DNA from: CAYJEO01 sp964369355
GTDB lineage: Bacteria > Bacillota_I > Bacilli_A > RF39 > UBA660
Reading direction: 5' to 3'
Length of the DNA: 21,548 nt
NCBI GenBank assembly: GCA_964369355.1
Contig: CAYJEO010000012.1
Span: 1 to 21,548, forward strand
Under the pieces are notes generated by a model. That model worked only from the letters and a program-made list of their open reading frames with translations, ran no database searches and was not told the origin of the DNA. The position numbers and the translations under genes are program-made. Shown in pieces: positions 15,202 to 21,548 of the stretch. Numbering within the stretch: position 1 is the stretch's first letter; every line of letters starts with the position of its first letter.

Positions 15202-15849
15202 TTATTTCACATATTTTTTTGTTTCTTTATATTCATCAATATAACATCTATTACTTGTATCTATTTGTTTATTATCTAAATATGGATACAATCTATCTTT
15301 TTTAAAGAAAAATACTATATCTTTTCCATAAAGTTGTGTAATTTCACCTATTTCAGAATTTTCAAAATTATTATTTTCTTTTATTTGTTTTAGTAATTTT
15401 ATTTTTATATCTTTATCTAATTCATCACTAAAATATTTCAAATACATTTCTTCTGTCTCTAAAGTGGATTTTGGCATTATAAATTTATTATATAATTCTT
15501 CTTTTGTTATCTTTTTATATTGTAATTCTAATTCGTCATATTCTTTTTTTTCTATTATTTTTATTTGACTTCTAAAAGACATATCTATTTTTCCATTTGA
15601 TTCAAATAAAGAAGTAGCGTTTTCAAATAGTTTTAAAAAATCTTTTCTTTTTATTACTAATGGTTGATCTTTTTTTATAGTTTCAAATAAAACTAACCAT
15701 AACTTTTTCTTTTCATAAAAATTTTTGGTGTTATTATTTTCTAAATCTATTAATAATTTATAAAATTCTAGTTCTTTTACTATAATTTCTGCATATCTTA
15801 CATCTTCTGATATTTGTTTATAAGTTAGTTCTTTTAGTTGTATATTCAT
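15202..15849 (-). CDS. Uncharacterised charged protein, 215 residues
   Basis: I do not recognise this protein. It has no signal peptide or membrane helix, so it should be cytoplasmic. It is rich in Lys, Glu and Leu with long amphipathic helices (about 8-60 and 100-170) and a more aromatic C-terminal end (DIVFFFKKDRLYPYLDNK). The N-terminal segment LEFYKLLIDLENN loosely resembles LELYKVLFSLIEEN at the N-terminus of the unknown protein encoded at 16719-17477; they could share a domain, but the match is short. It lies 30 bases after the DUF1653-like gene with AGAGGTG 5 bases before the ATG, so the two are probably co-transcribed. No terminator separates it from the membrane-anchored gene downstream. 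Confidence 0.7.
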   Translation of the reverse strand: MNIQLKELTYKQISEDVRYAEIIVKELEFYKLLIDLENNNTKNFYEKKKLWLVLFETIKKDQPLVIKRKDFLKLFENATSLFESNGKIDMSFRSQIKIIEKKEYDELELQYKKITKEELYNKFIMPKSTLETEEMYLKYFSDELDKDIKIKLLKQIKENNNFENSEIGEITQLYGKDIVFFFKKDRLYPYLDNKQIDTSNRCYIDEYKETKKYVK

Positions 15850-15879
15850 ATTTTCACCTCTAGTTAAATTATATCACAA

Positions 15880-16263
15880 TTATTTTACTAATTTTTTTAT
15901 TTTATATTTTTCACTATTAACTTGTTTTATTTCTTCTTCTGTTAAAAGCTGAACATTATATATTTGATTAATATCTTCTTTTTTTTCTTTTTGGGTTTTA
16001 CTATTCATAAAAGTTTCTTCTCTTACAAATAAAGAATTCTTTTGGAATATATTAGTATACAGTACTAGATTATCTAATTTTAAAAATTCTTTTGTATCAA
16101 TATCTATATCACCATAGTAACCTATTTCTTTATTTTTTATTTTATCTACTACATCTATCCCTTTTAGATTCATATCTAATATTTTATAAATATTTTTATC
16201 TATTAAATCTTTTCCTTTATAATATTTAACTAAAGAATTTATTTTTAATTTTTGTTTATCCAT
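15880..16263 (-). CDS. Small DUF1653-like protein
   Basis: This is a 127-residue soluble protein. Residues about 10-86 recall DUF1653, a small beta-rich family of unknown function: KYYKGKDLIDKNIYKILDM, then an insert, then LVLYTNIFQKNSLFVREETF, which parallels the family's 'YRHFKG..Y.V' and 'VVYR......WVRP.EMF' elements. The match is from memory of the motif and is only moderate. Residues 90-127 are a charged tail (QKEKKEDINQ, LTEEEIKQVN). The ATG has AAAAGGAG at 5 bases. It is first in a minus-strand unit starting from the divergent region shared with the plus-strand PH-like gene. Confidence 0.65.
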   Translation of the reverse strand: MDKQKLKINSLVKYYKGKDLIDKNIYKILDMNLKGIDVVDKIKNKEIGYYGDIDIDTKEFLKLDNLVLYTNIFQKNSLFVREETFMNSKTQKEKKEDINQIYNVQLLTEEEIKQVNSEKYKIKKLVK

Positions 16264-16301
16264 AATTTCTCCTTTTATTAGTTACTTTTATCTTCTATTT
16301 C

Positions 16302-16310
16302 ATTATAGCA
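16302..16310 (-). promoter_or_regulatory. Extended -10 promoter element for the DUF1653-like gene
   Basis: TGCTATAAT on the minus strand is a consensus extended -10 box about 38 bases before the ATG at 16263; no clear -35 box is seen. It lies back to back with the plus-strand element at 16326-16334. Confidence 0.55.
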
Positions 16311-16325
16311 TATTTTATTTTTCAG

Positions 16326-16334
16326 TGTTATAAT
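16326..16334 (+). promoter_or_regulatory. Extended -10 promoter element for the plus-strand gene
   Basis: TGTTATAAT is a consensus extended -10 box. The expected start site falls at about 16341, right at the AAGGAG ribosome site, so the leader would be very short (about 15 bases). Confidence 0.5.
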
Positions 16335-16355
16335 ATTTTTAAGGAGATGATAATT

Positions 16356-16685
16356 ATGTTAAATTTAAACTTAAAAGAAAATGAAACATTAATTAATACT
16401 TATGAAGATGTATTAGTAAAAACGGATAATGGAGTTTCAACTTTAACAATATCTTTAACAAATAAAAGAGTTATATTTTTTGATTATTTAACTGATACAT
16501 CTAGAGAAACTTTAAGAATTGCTAGAGGTGTTGATTATATTAAATATAAGGAAGAATTATATTCAATATATATATCAGATATTAAATCAATCGATTTACA
16601 AAATAATTTGCTTTTCTTTAATGATCAACAATTAATTGTTGAAAATGAAAAATTATTATCTACATTACAATCTAAATTAAACTAA
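16356..16685 (+). CDS. Small PH-like protein, only plus-strand gene
   Basis: This is a 109-residue soluble protein. The strand pattern SLTNKRVIFFDYLTDTSR (33-50), YSIYISDIKSIDLQNNLLFF (69-88), then QLIVENEKLLSTLQSKL resembles the small bacterial PH-like fold, where '.TN.R.IFFD' followed by 'I.I.DI.SI' is a common signature. I chose the ATG at 16356 because AAGGAG (16341-16346) is 9 bases upstream; the ATG at 16347 touches that site and is too close. It is divergent from the DUF1653-like gene and convergent with the wall operon, with a shared terminator. It may be a distant relative of the protein at 6684-7082. Function unknown. Confidence 0.7.
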   Translation: MLNLNLKENETLINTYEDVLVKTDNGVSTLTISLTNKRVIFFDYLTDTSRETLRIARGVDYIKYKEELYSIYISDIKSIDLQNNLLFFNDQQLIVENEKLLSTLQSKLN

Positions 16686-16716
16686 AAAGAATTCTATACA
16701 GAACTCTTTTTTTGTT
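16684..16716. terminator. Bidirectional terminator between convergent genes
   Basis: AAAAAGAATTC / GAACTCTTTTT with a 6-base loop and one A-C mismatch has T runs on both strands. It lies between the plus-strand PH-like gene and the end of the wall operon. Confidence 0.65.
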
Positions 16717-16718
16717 TA

Positions 16719-17477
16719 TTATTTTTTTAACTTAATTAATATTTTATTTTTAGAAGTCGTATCAACCATTAACTGTTTTACATTTGGATCGATTATTGGG
16801 TTAAAATCAAAGTCTAATTTCAGGTTTTTATTTTCTTTTATTCTTTCTTGCCAAAAAGTAGGAAGGTTTTCTGTTGATATTAAATACTTTAAAAATGTTT
16901 CATAATTTTTAAATTGCTTAACATTCCCTAAATATAAAATATCTTCATTCATCGATAATAAAGTTAATATTTGTTCTATGCAGTTTCTTTCACCTATTTT
17001 ACCAAAAGTTATATCAGAATAATTTTCTATATGTAACCCTTTATTTTGACCTACATCAATAGATTCTTTTATGATACATTTATTAACAAATGTATTATTT
17101 TGATGTAAAAATTTAAAGTATTCATTAGTTGCTATTTTCTTTGTTTTTTCTGAAAACATTTTTTTATCTACTTCATACCCTAATAATTTTAAATGTTCAT
17201 CAGTTAGTGTATTTATTTTTTCAAAATCAACATTTCTAAATCTAGATTTAGGTTTTAATATATTTAAATAATCTTCATTTTTACATTCACTTATTTTCGG
17301 TAAAAAGAAATTTTGATATAAATATATTTTTTCTACTTCACTAGTTAATTCTTTTTCACCATCAGCAGTAACATGAATTTTATCTACATACTTGGTAGCT
17401 TCTTGTATTTGAAAATTTAATTGTTTATTTTCTTCTATTAAAGAAAATAATACTTTATATAATTCTAGTTTTTGCAT
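16719..17477 (-). CDS. Uncharacterised 252-residue protein at the end of the wall operon
   Basis: I do not recognise this protein. It has no signal peptide or membrane segment. The N-terminus (LELYKVLFSLIEENKQLNFQ) is helical. The middle has charged and aromatic stretches such as PKSRFRNVDFEK and NEYFKFLHQNN, and the end is FDFNPIIDPNVKQLMVD, then TSKNKILIKLKK. It follows ftsW by 27 bases with AAGAGGTG 5 bases before the ATG, and no terminator intervenes, so it is co-transcribed with pbp, mraY and ftsW. In most Bacillota murD, murG or divIB would come here; none is in the window. A role in division or wall synthesis is suggested only by position. Confidence 0.75.
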   Translation of the reverse strand: MQKLELYKVLFSLIEENKQLNFQIQEATKYVDKIHVTADGEKELTSEVEKIYLYQNFFLPKISECKNEDYLNILKPKSRFRNVDFEKINTLTDEHLKLLGYEVDKKMFSEKTKKIATNEYFKFLHQNNTFVNKCIIKESIDVGQNKGLHIENYSDITFGKIGERNCIEQILTLLSMNEDILYLGNVKQFKNYETFLKYLISTENLPTFWQERIKENKNLKLDFDFNPIIDPNVKQLMVDTTSKNKILIKLKK

Positions 17478-17504
17478 AATTACACCTCTTAGTTGATTAT
17501 TATA

Positions 17505-18584
17505 TCACCTTTTACTTATATTTAAAACTATTCCCATACTACATAATGTAATTAATAAAGAAGACCCACCATATGATAAAAAAGGAAGTGTCACTCCAGT
17601 TACTGGTATTAGTCCTACTACAACCATTAAGTTTAGAGTTGCTTGAAATCCTATTTGAAATATAATCGCAAACGCCAAAAATTTAGCAAATAAATCATCG
17701 CTTTGTTTTGATATTTTAATTCCTCTATATATTATAGTTATAAATAAAGACGTTATTATTATTACTCCTAAAAAACCAAATTCTTCGCTTATAATAGAAA
17801 AGATAAAATCAGTTTGTGGTTCTGGTAAGTAAAAGTGTTTTTGAATAGAATTTCCAAATCCTAAACCAAATAATCCTCCTGGACCTATAGCATACAAACT
17901 TTGAATTATTTGAAATCCACTTCCTAAAGGGTCTGACCATGGATTTAAAAAAGATAATATACGTTCTAATCTATACGGTGCTATTATAATTAATATAGAA
18001 ACACCGATCAAACCTAAAATACCTATTTTCGTGAAAAAATTAAAATTAACTCCTGATATAAAAAGTAGCGCTATTATTGAAGATACTAATATAGAACCTG
18101 TACCAAAATCTGGTTGTAGCATTATTAGACCAAATATAAAAAGAGTTAATAATAATATCGGTAAAACTCCTTTTTTTATATCTTTCACTGCTTTTAAATT
18201 AGTAGATAAATATTTAGATGTAAATATTATTAAAGCTAACTTTGTAAATTCTGAAGGTTGTATTCCAAAACTACCTATTCCAAACCAACTTCTACTACCA
18301 TTTCTTACAGCGCCAATTCCTGGTATTAATACTAATATTAATAAAATAATACAAAACAATAACAATTTATTTGCATATTTATAATATATTTTATAATCTA
18401 TTTTACTTATTATAATCATAAGTATTATACCCATAATTAAAAATAAGCCTTGATTTCTAGCGAATTTATAAGGATCTAAAAATTTGTATTCAGCCCATAC
18501 ATAAGATGCTGATAAAACCATTATAAGACCGAACGTTGATAAAATAATAATGCTAAAAAATAAAGTTTTATCTATTTTTTTCAT
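17505..18584 (-). CDS. ftsW: SEDS peptidoglycan glycosyltransferase FtsW
   Basis: This 359-residue polytopic membrane protein polymerises lipid II at the division septum together with its cognate class B PBP, encoded two genes upstream. The SEDS motifs are clear: GSRSWFGIGSFGIQPSEFTK (96-115), QPDFGTG (157-163), WSDPLGSGFQIIQS (216-229), whose Asp218 corresponds to the reported catalytic Asp, YLPEPQTDFIFSIISEEFG (252-270), and GLIPVTGVTLPFLSYGGSS (324-342). The last two favour FtsW over RodA. I place the start at 18584, where ATG overlaps the mraY stop by one base (TAATG). An in-frame ATG at 18641 would overlap mraY by 58 bases and add 19 non-family residues. It is the only complete gene here that ends in TGA. 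Confidence 0.94.
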   Translation of the reverse strand: MKKIDKTLFFSIIILSTFGLIMVLSASYVWAEYKFLDPYKFARNQGLFLIMGIILMIIISKIDYKIYYKYANKLLLFCIILLILVLIPGIGAVRNGSRSWFGIGSFGIQPSEFTKLALIIFTSKYLSTNLKAVKDIKKGVLPILLLTLFIFGLIMLQPDFGTGSILVSSIIALLFISGVNFNFFTKIGILGLIGVSILIIIAPYRLERILSFLNPWSDPLGSGFQIIQSLYAIGPGGLFGLGFGNSIQKHFYLPEPQTDFIFSIISEEFGFLGVIIITSLFITIIYRGIKISKQSDDLFAKFLAFAIIFQIGFQATLNLMVVVGLIPVTGVTLPFLSYGGSSLLITLCSMGIVLNISKR

Positions 18585-19576
18585 TAGTACCACACTCCAA
18601 ATATTAATGCTAACATCGAAGAAATAATTCCTACTACCCATGCTATTTTAACTATATCTGTTTCTTTATAACCTAATTTTTCAAAAGTGTGGTGAATTGG
18701 TGTCATTAAGAAAAATCTTTTTTTAGTAAGTTTATAATATGTTCTTTGAATTATACAAGATAATGTTTCTATTACAAATACACTTCCTATTAAAATGAGT
18801 AATAATTCATGTCTAGTAATAATAGCAACTGAAGCTAAAGTAGCGCCTAGTGCTAAAGAACCAGTATCACCCATAAATACTTTTGCTTTATTAGTATTAA
18901 AGATTAAAAATCCTAATAGAGAACCTAAGAGTGAAAAACAAAAGTAGGCAACACTTTCATATCCTTCTAACCAGCCTGTTCCTAAAGAAATAATTCCAAA
19001 AGTAAAAAATGCAATAGCCGATAAACCAGCAGCTAATCCATCTAGCCCATCTGTTATATTTACAGCATTAGATGAAGCTACTAATATAAATAATATGAGT
19101 AACCCATAGAAAAAGCCTATGTCTAATTTGATATTTAAAGTATGAATCCATAGTAGCGGTTCATTTCCTGCATACATAAATAAGTAAAAAAATATAATTG
19201 ATACTATTATTTGTAAAAATAATTTTTTACCTTCCGTTAATCCTTTATTATTTTTTTTTACTATTATTATATAATCATCTATAAAACCAATTAATCCATA
19301 TGATAGAAAAGTGAATAGTACAATTATTAAACTATAATTAATTGTTATTTTATTAAATATTAATAACAATAAAATAGTTATCATAGAAGATATTATAAAT
19401 ATTAATCCTCCCATTGTAGGTGTTCCTACTTTGGTTTTATGAGTATCTCTTAAATAAGTATTTATACTTTGGTTAGCTTTTAGTTTTTTTAATATAGGTA
19501 ATAAAAATAAAGCTACTGCTATTGATATTAAAAATGAAATCATTGTAATCATTACTACTTTAGTTAGTGTAAGCAT
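18584..19576 (-). CDS. mraY: Phospho-MurNAc-pentapeptide transferase MraY
   Basis: This 330-residue, roughly ten-helix membrane enzyme transfers phospho-MurNAc-pentapeptide from UDP to undecaprenyl phosphate and makes lipid I. Signature motifs: TPTMGGLIF (52-60), GFIDDY with Asp100-Asp101, NAVNITDGLDGLA (170-182), FMGDTGSLALGA with Asp237, and the cytoplasmic PIHHTFEKLG (293-302) with its His residues. The start lies only 2 bases after the stop of the transpeptidase gene. Its ribosome site GGAGGA is formed by the last two Gly codons of that gene, and its own stop overlaps the ftsW start, so the three are translationally coupled. Confidence 0.97.
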   Translation of the reverse strand: MLTLTKVVMITMISFLISIAVALFLLPILKKLKANQSINTYLRDTHKTKVGTPTMGGLIFIISSMITILLLLIFNKITINYSLIIVLFTFLSYGLIGFIDDYIIIVKKNNKGLTEGKKLFLQIIVSIIFFYLFMYAGNEPLLWIHTLNIKLDIGFFYGLLILFILVASSNAVNITDGLDGLAAGLSAIAFFTFGIISLGTGWLEGYESVAYFCFSLLGSLLGFLIFNTNKAKVFMGDTGSLALGATLASVAIITRHELLLILIGSVFVIETLSCIIQRTYYKLTKKRFFLMTPIHHTFEKLGYKETDIVKIAWVVGIISSMLALIFGVWY

Positions 19577-19578
19577 AT

Positions 19579-21486
19579 TTATCCTCCTAATAATAATCTA
19601 ATAGTTTCACCTTCATATATACGTTCACCTGCTTGAGGAGATTGGAAAATTATAGTGTCTCCTGTACCTGTATACTCTACTTTAAATTGTTTTAAGTCTA
19701 CGTTTGCTTCTAATAAAGTTTTATCTACAACATCTGGAACTGTTACATACTTTCTATCCAAATAATTATATAACTTCTCACTTCCACCGGTTGCTTTTTC
19801 TATATCTAGTGCATCTATTGAATCTATTAATACTTGTCTTGCAATTGGTGCTGCTATTGTTCCACCATATTGAGTTACGCCTTTAGCATTGTCTACTGCA
19901 ATATATACTATTACTTCAGGATCATCAGCCGGTAAAAAACCTATAAAAGAAGTTATATAGTTACCTACTAAATATACTCCATTTTCGGCTTTTTGTGCTG
20001 TTCCCGTTTTTCCACCTACTCTATATCCATCTATATAAGTAGACCTACCAGTACCATTTGTTACTACACTTTCTAACGCATATTTAACTTTATCACTTGT
20101 ATCTTCTGAAATTACTTTTCTTGTTAAAGTTGGTTCATTTTGTAATATTACTGTATTTGTTTCTGGCTCATTTAAACTTTTAACAATATATGGTTCGTAT
20201 AAGTATCCACCATTTATCGCAGCTGATACCGCAGCTATTTGTTGAATAGGTGTTACACTTACTCCTTGACCAAATGCAGTTGTCGCTAATTCAACCGGAC
20301 CTACATCTTCTAAATCAAATAAAATACCTGAACTTTCACCATTTAAATCAATTCCAGTTTTTTCTCCAAAACCAAATAAATCTATATATTCAAATAAAGA
20401 TTCTGACCCTAATCTTTGCCCTAGTTCTACAAAACCTGGGTTACAAGAATTTTCTACCACTTGTAAAAAAGTTTGTAAACCATGACCTCCATCTTTCCAA
20501 CAGTGAAGAGTTGCTCCTTCTACATTAACAGAACCAGAATCAAAAAATGTTTCGTTATCTAAATCCACTACTTTTTCTTCTAAAGCAGCTGCTAATGTAA
20601 TAATTTTGAATGTTGAACCAGGTTCATAGGTTGACCAAATTGGTAAATTTCTATTAATTTCTTCTGTTGTATAATCTTGATAATTTTCAGATTCAAAGTT
20701 AGGTCTTGATGACATTGCTAATATTTCTCCTGTATTTGGATCCATTACTATTCCTAATGCAGAATCAGGATTATATTTTGATACAGCATTATCTAATTCT
20801 CTTTCTAATGATGCTTGTATGTCTAGATTAATTGTTAAAGTCATATTAACTCCGTCTTGCGGTTGTTCATAAACTTCTGCCATTTCTAATTTTTCACCTT
20901 GTGCATCACTATAATATTTTATAGCACCATAGCTTCCTGTTAGATATTCATCATACATTAATTCTAACCCTGATAATCCTTGATTATCTATTCCAACAAA
21001 ACCTATAGTATGTGATAAATAATCTCCATAAGGATAATTTCTTTTAGATTCTTTTATTAAATATACTCCTTCTAAATTTAGATTACTTATTTGATCTGCT
21101 ATTTCATAATCCAATCTTCTTCCTTCTGGATGTACTCTTTCTATTGATGTTTCTTTTGATACATGTGCATACATATCTTCATAGCTTACATTTAATATTT
21201 CAGATAACAATGTTGCTGTTAATTCTTTATCTTCTATTTGATTAGGAATTACTACTAATGAAGTAGTGGTTACATTATCTGCTAACACTAAACCATTAGT
21301 ATCATATATAATTCCTCTATTAGGTTCGATTGGTAAATTTCTACTCCATAAACTATTAGCATAATTATTTAATTTATCATAATCAATTACTTGTATATAA
21401 AATACTCTAGCTGTTATTAATATAAAACAAATAAGTATTAGTACATATATTATATTCATTCTTACATGTATATTTTTAAAAAACAT
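19579..21486 (-). CDS. ftsI: Class B penicillin-binding protein (division transpeptidase) with PASTA domain
   Basis: This 635-residue peptidoglycan transpeptidase is the partner of FtsW in septal wall synthesis. A membrane anchor spans 10-32, then a PBP dimerisation domain (about 55-205, beginning IEPNRGIIYD). The transpeptidase domain (about 240-555) has the three motifs: STFK with catalytic Ser291 and Lys294, SCN (347-349) and KTGTAQ (493-498). One PASTA domain lies at 580-635 (VTVPDVVDKTLLEANVDLK, then SPQAGERIYEGETIRLLL). This layout is like PBP2B/SpoVD; the C-terminal PASTA favours the Gram-positive division or SpoVD subgroup. The ATG at 21486 has AGGTG at 7 bases. It is the first gene of the wall operon visible here; mraW and ftsL, which often precede it, would be beyond the edge. 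Confidence 0.95.
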   Translation of the reverse strand: MFFKNIHVRMNIIYVLILICFILITARVFYIQVIDYDKLNNYANSLWSRNLPIEPNRGIIYDTNGLVLADNVTTTSLVVIPNQIEDKELTATLLSEILNVSYEDMYAHVSKETSIERVHPEGRRLDYEIADQISNLNLEGVYLIKESKRNYPYGDYLSHTIGFVGIDNQGLSGLELMYDEYLTGSYGAIKYYSDAQGEKLEMAEVYEQPQDGVNMTLTINLDIQASLERELDNAVSKYNPDSALGIVMDPNTGEILAMSSRPNFESENYQDYTTEEINRNLPIWSTYEPGSTFKIITLAAALEEKVVDLDNETFFDSGSVNVEGATLHCWKDGGHGLQTFLQVVENSCNPGFVELGQRLGSESLFEYIDLFGFGEKTGIDLNGESSGILFDLEDVGPVELATTAFGQGVSVTPIQQIAAVSAAINGGYLYEPYIVKSLNEPETNTVILQNEPTLTRKVISEDTSDKVKYALESVVTNGTGRSTYIDGYRVGGKTGTAQKAENGVYLVGNYITSFIGFLPADDPEVIVYIAVDNAKGVTQYGGTIAAPIARQVLIDSIDALDIEKATGGSEKLYNYLDRKYVTVPDVVDKTLLEANVDLKQFKVEYTGTGDTIIFQSPQAGERIYEGETIRLLLGG

Positions 21487-21501
21487 TTTATCACCTGGTT
21501 A

Positions 21502-21530
21502 AGTATATGAACATTTTTTTATAATATTAA
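21502..21530 (-). promoter_or_regulatory. Weak candidate promoter of the wall operon
   Basis: On the minus strand TATACT (21502-21507) has a weak TTAATA 17 bases upstream. It would give the wall operon its own start, but the match is poor and an upstream promoter outside the window is equally possible. Confidence 0.3.
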
Positions 21531-21548
21531 AAAAACAACACTTAAGTG
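21529..21548 (-). terminator. Possible terminator of the preceding gene, cut by the window edge
   Basis: The last bases read on the minus strand as CACTTAAGTG, a self-complementary sequence, followed by TTG and a run of seven T. This looks like the downstream arm of a hairpin terminator, but the other arm may lie outside the window. Confidence 0.35.

Noticed and set aside
18585..18641. Longer ftsW start inside mraY
   Set aside because: It would overlap mraY by 58 bases and add residues foreign to the SEDS family; the TAATG overlap at 18584 is the usual coupling.
1..21548. Mollicute genetic code (TGA as Trp)
   Set aside because: All Trp codons needed for intact genes are TGG and ftsW ends at a TGA in the expected place; code 11 explains every gene.
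1..21548. Mobile elements, tRNA or rRNA genes
   Set aside because: I saw no transposase, integrase, terminal inverted repeats or tRNA-like cloverleaf; plus-strand ORFs opposite the long minus-strand genes are shadows without ribosome sites.

Overview
The window is AT-rich throughout. It encodes 16 protein genes, one of them broken: 15 on the minus strand and one small gene on the plus strand. It has a Gram-positive division and murein gene set, a single-membrane secretion set (type I signal peptidase, large signal-peptide surface proteins), strong AGGAGG-like ribosome sites and no tRNA, rRNA, CRISPR array or transposase. The genetic code is standard: ftsW ends in TGA, the other complete genes end in TAA, and no gene needs TGA read as Trp. 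This fits a low-GC Bacillota, probably an uncultured, anaerobic, wall-bearing gut lineage of Bacilli (RF39-like). The lineage is inference; code, strandedness and motifs are read from the sequence.

Layout from high to low coordinates, the direction of transcription. (1) 21486-16719: a tightly coupled cell-wall operon of a PASTA-bearing division transpeptidase, mraY, ftsW and an unknown 252-residue protein. (2) 16685-14403: small lineage-specific genes around a divergent promoter region: a plus-strand PH-like protein, a DUF1653-like protein, an unknown charged protein, and a membrane-anchored protein interrupted by one in-frame TAA. (3) 14319-12226: a three-gene Fe-S cluster assembly operon of the minimal SMS (SufBC-only) type, headed by a DtxR-fold regulator whose promoter overlaps a perfect 16-bp palindrome. 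(4) 11992-8168: a 1274-residue secreted Ig-repeat protein with a C-terminal coiled coil. (5) 8020-6684: a membrane protein, signal peptidase I and a PH-domain protein. (6) 6544-4887: an ECF sigma factor coupled to an RsgI-type membrane anti-sigma factor with an Asp-rich tail. (7) 4770-1: the first 1590 residues of a very large adhesin-like protein that runs off the window.

How they may work together: groups 4 to 7 look like a cell-envelope and secretion region. The two giant surface proteins share promoter and Shine-Dalgarno architecture, the signal peptidase lies between them, and the sigma/anti-sigma pair sits directly upstream of one of them. Group 3 is the most instructive regulatory unit. 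It is an anaerobe-type Fe-S assembly pair with its own DtxR-like regulator, which carries a CxC-x7-CxxC cysteine motif in place of several usual metal ligands and has an operator on its own promoter.

No stretch longer than 300 bases lacks a gene. The longest gap, 11993-12225, holds two promoters and a terminator.
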